In this document: in pieces, positions 55,607 to 63,093 of the stretch
Position numbering within the stretch: position 1 is the first letter of the stretch
How the letters are laid out: each line of letters begins with the position of its first letter
NCBI RefSeq assembly: GCF_003491345.1
Contig: NZ_CP025512.1
Location: 1,922,001 to 1,986,000, forward strand
Origin: Neorhizobium sp. SOG26
GTDB taxonomy: Bacteria > Pseudomonadota > Alphaproteobacteria > Rhizobiales > Rhizobiaceae
Reading direction: 5' to 3'
Length of the DNA: 64,000 nt
The notes under the pieces: generated by a model
Database searches by the model: none
Told to the model about the DNA's origin: nothing
The model's input: the letters and a program-made list of their open reading frames with translations, nothing else
Translations under genes and position numbers: made by a program

Positions 55607-55780
55607 CCCCCCTCTGCCCTGCCGGGCATCTCCCCCTCAAGGGGGGAGATCACCAAGCTGCGCCGGCCCTTTTGCAAGTCGGCGCAGAGCCCGCGGCAGT
55701 TGCGGCGGCGATTGGGTCGGGACAGTGCAACGATCAATCTCCCCCCTTGAGGGGGAGATGCCCGGCAGGGCAGAGGGGGG
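55607..55780. repeat. 174-bp element with perfect 44-bp terminal inverted repeats
   Basis: The arms 55607-55650 and 55737-55780 are exact reverse complements over 44 bases. Each arm contains an inner palindrome (ATCTCCCCC / GGGGGAGAT) and the GC-rich CCCTGCCGGGCA motif. The 86-bp centre has no gene. The motif recurs in rhizobial intergenic repeats as I recall them; RIME-like or MITE-like status is not proven. No clear target-site duplication is seen. The right arm ends three bases before the xdhC ATG and supplies a GAGGGGGG ribosome binding site. Confidence 0.85.
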
Positions 55781-55783
55781 TGT

Positions 55784-56623
55784 ATGACACAAACACAATC
55801 CCTCACCGCTTTTATCGCCGCTCATCCCGCAAGCGTGCTGGTCGAGATCGTCCAGGCGAAGGGGTCGACGCCGCGGGAGGCAGGTACCTTCATGCTGGTC
55901 GCGAACGCAGCGATCTGGGGCACGATCGGTGGCGGGCAGTTCGAGTTCATGGCGATCGACAACGCCCGCGCCATGCTTTCGGGCGCCGGCGAGCCGGTGA
56001 TGGACATTCCGCTTGGGCCGGAGATCGGCCAGTGCTGCGGCGGCCGGACGCGGATCAGCTTCACGCCGGTCACCGGACCGGTGGCCGAGCAGTTGACGCG
56101 GCGGCTGGCGGACGAGGCCGAGGAACGGCCGGCTGTGTTCCTGTTCGGCGCCGGGCATGTCGGGCAGGCGCTGGCCGAGGCGCTGGCACCCCTGCCCTTT
56201 GCCGTCACGGTCGTGGAAACGCGCGCCGAGGCGCTGGACGACTTGCCCGACGGCACGGCAAAACAGCTGACGCCTATGCCGGAAGCGGTGGTTTCAAAGA
56301 TCCCGACCAATGGCGCTGTCATCATCCTCACTCACGACCATGCGCTGGATTTCATGATCGCAAGGCAAGCCCTGGCGCGACCCGACCTCGCTTATGTCGG
56401 GATGATCGGTTCCCAGACCAAGCGCGCCACTTTCGCCAACTGGCTGAAGCGCGACGGTGATGGAGAGGCCGAGATGTTGTCGCGGCTGGTGCTGCCGATC
56501 GGCGGCAAGGTGGTCAGGGACAAGCGGCCGGCAGTGATCGCCGCGCTGGTGGCGGCAGAGCTTTTGACGGTCTACGCGCTACGCGAGACGAAAACGTCAG
56601 AACGGCAGGTTCCGCATCGCTGA
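55784..56623 (+). CDS. xdhC: Xanthine dehydrogenase accessory protein
   Basis: A 279-residue XdhC: N-terminal VEIVQAKGSTPREAG with the molybdenum-cofactor-binding region (GTIGGGQFE), then CCGGRT, and a Rossmann unit FGAGHVGQALAEAL at about residue 122. XdhC binds molybdopterin, helps its sulfuration, and inserts it in XdhB. The only ribosome binding site is the G-rich end of the inverted-repeat element. It is downstream of DUF559 and separated from xdhB by about 1.9 kb. Confidence 0.93.
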   Translation: MTQTQSLTAFIAAHPASVLVEIVQAKGSTPREAGTFMLVANAAIWGTIGGGQFEFMAIDNARAMLSGAGEPVMDIPLGPEIGQCCGGRTRISFTPVTGPVAEQLTRRLADEAEERPAVFLFGAGHVGQALAEALAPLPFAVTVVETRAEALDDLPDGTAKQLTPMPEAVVSKIPTNGAVIILTHDHALDFMIARQALARPDLAYVGMIGSQTKRATFANWLKRDGDGEAEMLSRLVLPIGGKVVRDKRPAVIAALVAAELLTVYALRETKTSERQVPHR

Positions 56624-56830
56624 ACCGCGCCGGGCGCTGCAGAACGCGTCCATCCGCCCCGCCGGAAGCTCCTCGCCAAGTCCGACATCCCCATGCAGGT
56701 CCTTCGGGAGATTCGGGACAGACCAGACATGGCGCAGGAGGAGCCGGTTGACGAAGCTTCGTGCCTGCCGCCACAGGCTCTGCGGCAGGAATGGCAGGGA
56801 CGGGAAATGATAGGCCTTTGCGGCACGCAT
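56597..56830 (-). CDS. Small DUF1127-like protein, first copy
   Basis: A 77-residue protein: a hydrophobic/aromatic start (FPSLPFLPQSLWRQARSF) then SVPNLPKDLHGDVGLGEELPAG, which resembles the DUF1127/YjiS pattern (LPDHLLRDIGL). Small DUF1127 proteins in agrobacteria bind RNA and affect C1 and phosphate metabolism. Its 3' end overlaps that of xdhC by 27 bases. It is divergent from a LysR gene, an arrangement repeated at 57871-58098. Confidence 0.55.
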   Translation of the reverse strand: MRAAKAYHFPSLPFLPQSLWRQARSFVNRLLLRHVWSVPNLPKDLHGDVGLGEELPAGRMDAFCSARRGSAMRNLPF

Positions 56831-56935
56831 GGTTGTCTCACGTCGATAAGCTGAATTGCTTGTCTCACCGCATCCATGCGCCTGATTGGCTTGTTCTTCC
56901 AATTCAATTATCATAAGTATCGATCAAGAGAGCTT

Positions 56936-57874
56936 ATGATGAAACTGTCCCGCCGTTTCCCGCTCAATGCCCTGCGCGTCTTTGAAGCCGTGGCCCGGCT
57001 GGAGAACTTCACGCGGGCTGCCGAAGAGCTCGGCATGACGCAAACGGCGGTGAGCTACCAGATCAAGATCCTCGAGGATTACCTCGGCGACCGGCTGTTC
57101 ATCCGCAAGCCACGCGCCCTGCAACTGACCGAATGCGGCCAGAACCTGCTGCCAAAGGTGGCCGACGCCTTCCAGCTGCTGTCGGAAGCCGTGCAGTCGG
57201 CCCGCGGCACGGCGGACGAATTGCTGGAGATCCACTCCACGCCCACCTTCGCCTCCCATTGGCTTGCCCGGCATCTCGGCGATTTCCAGTTGCAGCACCC
57301 GAATATTGCGGTGCGGCTGGTGCGCCATACCGGTCATGACAGCATGGACCCGCCACCAACGGACGTGGCGATCCGCATCGCGGCAAAACCCTGGGACGAT
57401 CTCGTCTGTCATCCGCTCATTCGCCTCACCTACACGCCGATGCTGACGCCGAGCCTTGCCGAGCGGATCGGCGGCGTGCGCGAGCCGGACGACCTGATGA
57501 AGCTGCCGTGGATTTCGAACGGCAAGGGTTTCTGGCAGGACTGGTTCAAGGCGGCCGGCCTCGACAAGCTGCCGATCCGGGAAATGCATCTCGATGCATC
57601 CGGCGCGCTTGACCTTGAAGCCAATGCCGCGATCGCCGGGCATGGCGTGGCGATGCTGAGCCCCTTCCTGTTCAGCGGCGAACTGGCTTCCGGGCGGTTG
57701 ATCCAGCCCTTCGATATCTGCCTCGGCGATGCCAAGACCTACTGGCTCTGTTACCAACCCGGACGCCGCAACACTGCGAAGATCCGCGCCTTTTCCAACT
57801 GGATCCAGGCAGCGCTTGCCCGCGAGATGGAAACCATTCCCGGCCACGTGGCCTTGCCTTCCACAAACGCTTAG
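56936..57874 (+). CDS. LysR family regulator, first copy
   Basis: A 312-residue GcvA-like LysR protein: helix-turn-helix FPLNALRVFEAVARLENFTRAAEELGMTQTAVSYQIKILED at the N-terminus and a ligand-binding domain with TPTFASHWLARHLGDFQ. Tandem ATGs at 56936 and 56939 follow GAGAG. It shares the ALRVFE, TQTAVSYQIK and FASxWLxR segments with the second LysR gene 340 bp downstream. Stop overlaps by four bases the stop of the convergent second small gene. Likely targets are the small gene next to it or the purine genes. Confidence 0.9.
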   Translation: MMKLSRRFPLNALRVFEAVARLENFTRAAEELGMTQTAVSYQIKILEDYLGDRLFIRKPRALQLTECGQNLLPKVADAFQLLSEAVQSARGTADELLEIHSTPTFASHWLARHLGDFQLQHPNIAVRLVRHTGHDSMDPPPTDVAIRIAAKPWDDLVCHPLIRLTYTPMLTPSLAERIGGVREPDDLMKLPWISNGKGFWQDWFKAAGLDKLPIREMHLDASGALDLEANAAIAGHGVAMLSPFLFSGELASGRLIQPFDICLGDAKTYWLCYQPGRRNTAKIRAFSNWIQAALAREMETIPGHVALPSTNA

Positions 57875-58098
57875 AGGCCGCGCGGCAGCGAGATCATGCG
57901 TGACGCCTGCGCGGCCCCGTGGTGGACATCGCCGCGCGGACCACGTCCATCAAGAAGCCCGAGATCACGTTGCCAGCTTTCCGGCATCTCTGCGGGGTCG
58001 ACTGCATTTTGATGCATCGCCTGGCTTGTGCGCCAAAGATCCGCGACCTTGATCTGCGGCAACAGCCGGCCGAAATTCATGCTCAGTGTCGGAAACAT
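57871..58098 (-). CDS. Small DUF1127-like protein, second copy
   Basis: A 75-residue protein: LSMNFGRLLPQIKVADLWRTSQAM, then VDPAEMPESWQRDLGLLDGRGPRG, and ending ASRMISLPRGL. MPESWQRDLGL matches the LPKDLHGDVGL core of the first small protein and the DUF1127 pattern. GGAGGTGCACA immediately precedes the ATG. Divergent from the second LysR gene, and convergent with the first (stops overlap by four bases). Confidence 0.6.
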   Translation of the reverse strand: MFPTLSMNFGRLLPQIKVADLWRTSQAMHQNAVDPAEMPESWQRDLGLLDGRGPRGDVHHGAAQASRMISLPRGL

Positions 58099-58215
58099 TG
58101 TGCACCTCCAACGGGATGAACCCGTTTTCACTGGTTTGATATGGAGGTAGTGTGCGCGCGAGGCGGGGGATGATCCAATCGAAATCCCGTCTCCATGGAT
58201 CAAGAGACCTCATTC

Positions 58216-59124
58216 ATGAAGATGTCCAAGCAGTTTCCCCTGAATGCGCTGCGCGTGTTCGAATCCGCCGCGCGGCAGATGAGCTTCACAAAGGCCGGAG
58301 AAGAGCTGGGGCTGACGCAGACCGCGGTGAGCTACCAGATCAAGCTGCTGGAAGACACGCTCGGCGAACAGCTTTTCCTGCGTCGGCCCCGGCAGGTAAC
58401 GTTGACGGAAGCGGGCAACCGGCTGGCGCCGCGCATCAGCGAAGCCTTCGCGATCATGAACGATGCGGTGGCGAGCCTCAGCAATACGTCGGAGGGGACG
58501 TTGATCATCCACACGACTGCGACCTTCGCGTCGCGCTGGCTGAGCCGTTACCTTGGCACGTTCCAGCTGCAAAACCCGGGGATCGCGGTGCTGCTTGAGA
58601 CATCGCAGGAAACGATCGACTTCACGCGCACCCAAGGCGACGTCGCCATCCGCAGCGGCAGCGGCACGTGGCCGGGGCTCAAGTCGCATTTCCTGATGAA
58701 GAGCCATTTCACGCCGATGCTGAGCCCGCAACTGGCGGAAACCATCGGCGGGGTGAAGACGCCGGAAGACATCCTGAAGCTGAGGATCATCGACCCCGGC
58801 GATATCTGGTGGCCGATCTGGTTTGCCGCGGCCGGCCTGCCGGATGTGGACCTGAAGAGCCGGCCGATCAGCCGGTTCGGCGCCCAGTCATTCGAGGCGG
58901 CGGCGGCCGTGGCGGGCCAGGGCGTGGCGATCCTGAAACCCGAATTCTACACCGACGACGTCGCGCTCGGGCGGCTGATCCAACCCTTCGACATTCTTGC
59001 CAGCGACGGCAGCGACTACTGGCTCGTTTACCCCGAAGCGAAGCGCAATCAACGCAAGATCCGGCTGTTCCGCGACTTCATCCTGAAGATCATGGCGGAC
59101 GAACCCGACCAACTGCCTGGTTGA
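58216..59124 (+). CDS. LysR family regulator, second copy
   Basis: A 302-residue GcvA-like LysR protein: FPLNALRVFESAARQMSFTKAGEELGLTQTAVSYQIKLLED then TLIIHTTATFASRWLSRYLGTFQ and LIQPFDILASDGSDYWLVYP. It is clearly a paralog of the preceding LysR gene. AAGAGACC is the likely ribosome binding site for the ATG at 58216; an ATG at 58195 is in frame. It is 680 bp upstream of puuD on the same strand, which makes puuD-guaD a reasonable target. Confidence 0.9.
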   Translation: MKMSKQFPLNALRVFESAARQMSFTKAGEELGLTQTAVSYQIKLLEDTLGEQLFLRRPRQVTLTEAGNRLAPRISEAFAIMNDAVASLSNTSEGTLIIHTTATFASRWLSRYLGTFQLQNPGIAVLLETSQETIDFTRTQGDVAIRSGSGTWPGLKSHFLMKSHFTPMLSPQLAETIGGVKTPEDILKLRIIDPGDIWWPIWFAAAGLPDVDLKSRPISRFGAQSFEAAAAVAGQGVAILKPEFYTDDVALGRLIQPFDILASDGSDYWLVYPEAKRNQRKIRLFRDFILKIMADEPDQLPG

Positions 59125-59131
59125 GTCACGG

Positions 59132-59488
59132 TCAGAAGCTCATGTCCGGCGCATAGAAGCAACGCAGGTTATCTTCCGTCGGATAAAGGCAGATGTGGTA
59201 TTCCTCGTCCTGGCTGCGCCGGGCCTGGCTCTGCTTCATGGTGAAGCGGTGCGGGCGCGTGATCATCCGATGGTCGCCGGGCTTCAGCTGGATCTCGTAG
59301 CCGTTCTCCGTCACCTTGACGTTGCGGGTGGAGATCATCTGGCAATCACCGGTGTGGTTGTCGCCATTGCAGCAGAAGCCATCATATTTCCACGCCATGC
59401 CACCCGCGCTGTGGGCCTCGTGGGCAAGTGCGGCAGTCGAAAAAAGGCACGCGAACGCAACCATCGATCCTGTCAGAACAAGACGCAT
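59132..59488 (-). CDS. Secreted cysteine-rich hypothetical protein
   Basis: A 118-residue precursor: signal peptide (GSMVAFACLFSTAALAHEAH), then a compact domain with CCNGDNHTGDCQMI, VKVTENGYEIQLKPGDHRMI and HICLYPTEDNLRCFYAPDMSF. Five cysteines remain after the signal, so disulfides are likely. Similar proteins are found in rhizobia; function unknown. GGAGAC lies upstream of the ATG. The 316 bp between its start (59488) and puuD (59805) hold the two divergent promoters and no other gene. Confidence 0.75.
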   Translation of the reverse strand: MRLVLTGSMVAFACLFSTAALAHEAHSAGGMAWKYDGFCCNGDNHTGDCQMISTRNVKVTENGYEIQLKPGDHRMITRPHRFTMKQSQARRSQDEEYHICLYPTEDNLRCFYAPDMSF

Positions 59489-59804
59489 AAGCTTAGTCTC
59501 CGTTGATGAACCAATCATCCCCGGCGAGCCTGTCACGCATTACCCGGCGCCCGCCGGTGCATCTGCATTGCATGTGAAGAATGTCATCGCCGGCCCGGCC
59601 ACGTTTGGGAGGGGAAGCGGCGGTGTGAAAATCTGCGGCATTCGGTATCAAAAGCGCGCTATGAGGCTTTGAACTCAAAGCCAATGTTCCAGGTTCCCAC
59701 GCCCGCGCAAAATGTTCCCGCAGAGAGGCACTTTCTTCTTGAGCGGTTTTTCCGCAAAGTGGCCCCGAGTCAGGGGATCATGTGACGGACGAAGGGGTGC
59801 CTGA

Positions 59805-61031
59805 ATGTATGAATATGCCGTAGCCTGGGAGTGGCTGAGTTTTGCCGCTCGCTGGTTTCATGTGATCACTGCGATCGCCTGGATCGGTTCGTCCTTCTAT
59901 TTCATTGCCCTCGATCTTGGCCTCGTGAAGCGGCCGCACCTGCCGGTCGGCGCCTATGGCGAGGAATGGCAGGTGCATGGCGGCGGCTTCTACCACATCC
60001 AGAAATACCTCGTGGCGCCGGCGCAGATGCCCGAGCACCTGACCTGGTTCAAATACGAGAGCTATTTCACCTGGCTCTCCGGCTTCCTGATGCTGTGCAT
60101 CGTCTATTACGGCGGCGCCGACCTCTTCCTGATCGACCGCTCGGTGATGGACCTTCCGGCATGGCAGGCGGTGCTCATCTCGGTTGCGTCCCTCGCCGTC
60201 GGCTGGGTGTTTTACGACCAGCTTTGCAAGTCGCCGATCGGCAAGAACACCTGGGGTCTGATGGGCGTGCTCTACCTGGCGCTGATCGCCATGGCCTGGG
60301 GTTACACGCAGGTGTTTTCCGGCCGCGCGGCCTTCCTGCATCTTGGCGCCTTCACCGCAACGATCATGTCGGCGAACGTCTTCTTCATCATCATCCCGAA
60401 CCAGAAGATCGTCGTGGCGGACCTGATTGCCGGTCGCACCCCGGACCCGAAATATGGCGTCATCGCCAAGCAGCGCTCGCTCCACAACAACTACCTGACG
60501 CTGCCCGTCATCTTCTTCATGTTGTCGAACCATTATCCGCTGGCGTTTGCGACCGAGTTCAACTGGGTGATCGCGGCGCTGGTCTTCCTGATGGGTGTCA
60601 CGATCCGGCACTGGTTCAACACGACGCATGCGCGCAAGGGCAAGCCGACCTGGACCTGGCTGGTCACGGTACTGCTGTTCATCGCCATCATGTGGCTCTC
60701 GACGGTGCCGAAGGTGCTTTCCGGCGAAACCGAGACCTCCATGTCGCCCGTCGCGCAAAAGTTCGCCGCAAACGACCATTTCGGCGCCGCCCGCGATGTC
60801 GTCCAGGCGCGTTGTTCCATGTGCCACGCCGCCGAGCCCGTCTGGGAGGGCATCAACTTCACGCCAAAATCTGTGAAGCTGGAGACGGACGCGGAGATTG
60901 CCGCGCATGCGCGGGAAATCTATATCCAGGCAGCCCGCAGCCATGCCATGCCACCCGGCAATGTCACGGCCATCACCCCGGAAGAACGCCGGCTCCTCAC
61001 CGCCTGGTATGAAAGCAGCATTTCGCAATGA
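59805..61031 (+). CDS. puuD: Urate hydroxylase, membrane protein with cytochrome c domain
   Basis: A 408-residue PuuD. The first 310 residues have eight to nine membrane helices (ARWFHVITAIAWIGSSFYFIALD, AAFLHLGAFTATIMSANVFFIIIPNQ) with conserved histidines; the C-terminal about 90 residues are a cytochrome c domain with the heme motif CSMCH. In rhizobia and agrobacteria PuuD replaces soluble uricase, oxidising urate to 5-hydroxyisourate with electrons passed to cytochrome c rather than oxygen. It overlaps guaD by four bases. Full length. Confidence 0.93.
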   Translation: MYEYAVAWEWLSFAARWFHVITAIAWIGSSFYFIALDLGLVKRPHLPVGAYGEEWQVHGGGFYHIQKYLVAPAQMPEHLTWFKYESYFTWLSGFLMLCIVYYGGADLFLIDRSVMDLPAWQAVLISVASLAVGWVFYDQLCKSPIGKNTWGLMGVLYLALIAMAWGYTQVFSGRAAFLHLGAFTATIMSANVFFIIIPNQKIVVADLIAGRTPDPKYGVIAKQRSLHNNYLTLPVIFFMLSNHYPLAFATEFNWVIAALVFLMGVTIRHWFNTTHARKGKPTWTWLVTVLLFIAIMWLSTVPKVLSGETETSMSPVAQKFAANDHFGAARDVVQARCSMCHAAEPVWEGINFTPKSVKLETDAEIAAHAREIYIQAARSHAMPPGNVTAITPEERRLLTAWYESSISQ

Positions 61032-62338
61032 CCACCAAACTCATCCGTGGACGCCTGCTGTCCTTCAAGCGCGCGCCGCTCTCCATGACCGACAGCGCCA
61101 GCTACGTATACGAACACGACGGCGCGCTGCTGGTTGCGGACGGCAAGATCGCTGCCGCCGGCGACTACGCCAAGGTCAAGGGTGAAGCCGCGACAGACGT
61201 GGAGGAGATCGACCACCGCCCGCACCTGATCATGCCGGGCTTCATCGACTGCCACATGCATTTCCCGCAGATGCAGGTCATCGCCTCCTATGCCGGCAGC
61301 CTGCTGGAATGGCTGAACACCTATACCTTCCATGAGGAATGCCGCTTCGTCGAGACCGACCATGCGGCCCGCATCGCCACCCACTTCTATGACGAACTGC
61401 TGCGCCACGGCACGACGACGGCCGCGGCCTATTGCTCCGTCCATAAGGCCTCTGCCGACGCCTATTTCGCCGAAGCCATGAAGCGCGGCATGTGCATGGT
61501 GGGCGGCAAGGTGATGATGGACCGCAACGCACCGCAGGGCCTGCTTGACACGCCAGAGATGGGTTATGACGAGACACGCCAGGTGATTGGCGACTGGCAC
61601 GGCAAGGGCCGCAACCACGTAGCGATCACGCCGCGCTTCGCCATCACCTCGACGCCGGCGCAGATGAAGGCGGCACAGACGCTTGCGGAAGAATTTCCGG
61701 ACCTCTTCATCCAGACGCATCTTTCCGAAAACCACGAGGAAATCCGCTACACCTGCGAGCTATTTCCCGAGGCAACCGACTACACCGACATCTATGATCG
61801 TTACGGGCTGCTCGGTCGCAAAACCCTGCTCGGCCATGCCATCCATCTCTCCGAACGGGAGGCGGATGCGCTGTCCGAAGCCGGCAGCGTGGCGGTGCAT
61901 TGCCCGACTTCGAACCTGTTCCTCGGCTCCGGCCTTTTCCCGATGAAATCGCTGATGCGCCGCGACAAGCCGGTGCGCGTGGCGATCGCCACAGATATCG
62001 GCGGCGGTTCGAGTTACTCCATGCTGCGGACGCTGGACGAGGCTTACAAGATCCAGCAGTTGCTGGGCGAGCGGCTGAACCCGTTTGAAAGCTTCTACCT
62101 GATGACCAGGGGCAACGCCGAGGCGCTGTCGATGGAGAACGATATCGGCACCCTGGATGTGGGCTCGACTGCCGACCTGGTGGTGCTGGATGCGGCGCCG
62201 ACGCCCGCGATGAAGCTTCGGATGGAAACGATCCAGAGCCTGCCGGAAGAACTTTTCCTGCTGCAGACGATGGGCGACGACCGCGCCGTGGTGGAAACCT
62301 ATGTCGCCGGCGAGGCGATGAAGAGCGTATTGGCGTGA
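61028..62338 (+). CDS. guaD: Guanine deaminase
   Basis: A 436-residue amidohydrolase turning guanine into xanthine and ammonia. Metal site: PGFIDCHMHFPQ (residues about 70-81), THLSENHEEIRY, GHAIHLSE and the Asp in TDIGGGSS. Full length for GuaD. It overlaps puuD by ATGA and so is translationally coupled. Its product is the substrate of the XdhAB enzyme encoded 8 kb upstream. Confidence 0.95.
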   Translation: MTTKLIRGRLLSFKRAPLSMTDSASYVYEHDGALLVADGKIAAAGDYAKVKGEAATDVEEIDHRPHLIMPGFIDCHMHFPQMQVIASYAGSLLEWLNTYTFHEECRFVETDHAARIATHFYDELLRHGTTTAAAYCSVHKASADAYFAEAMKRGMCMVGGKVMMDRNAPQGLLDTPEMGYDETRQVIGDWHGKGRNHVAITPRFAITSTPAQMKAAQTLAEEFPDLFIQTHLSENHEEIRYTCELFPEATDYTDIYDRYGLLGRKTLLGHAIHLSEREADALSEAGSVAVHCPTSNLFLGSGLFPMKSLMRRDKPVRVAIATDIGGGSSYSMLRTLDEAYKIQQLLGERLNPFESFYLMTRGNAEALSMENDIGTLDVGSTADLVVLDAAPTPAMKLRMETIQSLPEELFLLQTMGDDRAVVETYVAGEAMKSVLA

Positions 62339-62374
62339 GGCTGGGAGGCATCGCCACCTCGCCCGCCAAGGGCG

Positions 62375-62656
62375 CTATCGCTTCCTGGCCGTGTCGTAAA
62401 CTTCCGAGCGCTCCCGCTTGCCGACCGCCACGACGACAACCGTGATCCGCTCGTCTTCCACCCGGTAGACGAGCCGGTAGCCGGCGGCGCGCAGCTTGAT
62501 CTTGTAGTGGTTCGGCATGCCTCGCAGCGCATCGGCCGACACCTGCGGTTGCTTCAGCCTTTCGCCGAGTTTCTTCTTGAACTGATGCTTCAGCGTTGCG
62601 CCGAGGCGGTCCCACTCCTTGCGGGCGGACGGCAGGAACTCGAGCTTATAGCTCAT
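62375..62656 (-). CDS. RelE/ParE-family toxin
   Basis: A 93-residue toxin: YKLEFLPSARKEWDRLGATLKHQFKKKL, then MPNHYKIKLRAAGYRLVYRVEDERITVVVVAVGKRERSEVY, the full RelE core with the basic/aromatic residues (YKIKLR, YRLVY, GKRERSEVY) used in mRNA cleavage on the ribosome. It overlaps the antitoxin by 11 bases. Its start at 62656 is inside the antitoxin gene's last codons. Confidence 0.92.
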   Translation of the reverse strand: MSYKLEFLPSARKEWDRLGATLKHQFKKKLGERLKQPQVSADALRGMPNHYKIKLRAAGYRLVYRVEDERITVVVVAVGKRERSEVYDTARKR

Positions 62657-62891
62657 CAAGGTCGACCGGCACGCCCTTCTCATCGGCACGCGCCTTGGCG
62701 AGTTCGACCAGCGCCTGGTCGTCAAGAGCGTCCACCATGGCCTCATAGGTCGTAGCCGGCACCATGTAGGCCATGACGCGGTTGTGGTTCAGGATCGCGA
62801 TGGGAGAGCCGGTCGCCCCTTCCACCAACGCCGAGGGGTTCTTCTTCAGTTCGGAGACACTGACGGCTATCGGGGCTTCCACGCGCTGCAT
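62646..62891 (-). CDS. Phd/YefM-family antitoxin
   Basis: An 81-residue antitoxin: PIAVSVSELKKNPSALVEGATGSPIAILNHNRVMAYMVPATTYEAM (Phd/YefM DNA-binding and dimer part) and an acidic C-terminus (DDQALVELAKARADEKGVPVDLDEL) that wraps the toxin. The ATG at 62891 follows AGGAG by six bases; ATG at 62906 and TTG at 62912 are alternatives. A near-palindrome at 62918-62935 is the likely operator. Confidence 0.9.
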   Translation of the reverse strand: MQRVEAPIAVSVSELKKNPSALVEGATGSPIAILNHNRVMAYMVPATTYEAMVDALDDQALVELAKARADEKGVPVDLDEL

Positions 62892-62917
62892 CCTGATCTC
62901 CTGCATGATCAATTCTC

Positions 62918-62935
62918 GGTACTATATTTAATACC
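62918..62935. promoter_or_regulatory. Probable operator of the toxin-antitoxin pair
   Basis: GGTA and TACC border an AT-rich 18-bp near-palindrome directly upstream of the antitoxin; on the minus strand it contains TATAGT, a possible -10 element. Phd/YefM antitoxins repress their own promoter through such sites. Confidence 0.5.
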
Positions 62936-63093
62936 ATTTGATCTGCAGATGTCGACTCGTCTGCGTTACACGCGACGGCAGTTGGCGTAGAACGGGCTAC
63001 ATGCACAACCCTGCATAAACGGGGACATTTCGGCTGGCAGCACAGCCGGAATATGGTAGGTCTCCGGGATCAACTTCCAAGGAAAATGATGAA

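Noticed and set aside
55584..55787. Short frames through the inverted-repeat element (SPLEGEMPGRAEGG-type)
   Set aside because: These peptides are translations of the repeat arms and recur as spurious frames; not genes.
59684..59724. GTTC repeats upstream of puuD as an SOS (LexA) box
   Set aside because: The spacing is not GTTC-N7-GTTC, the alphaproteobacterial LexA pattern.
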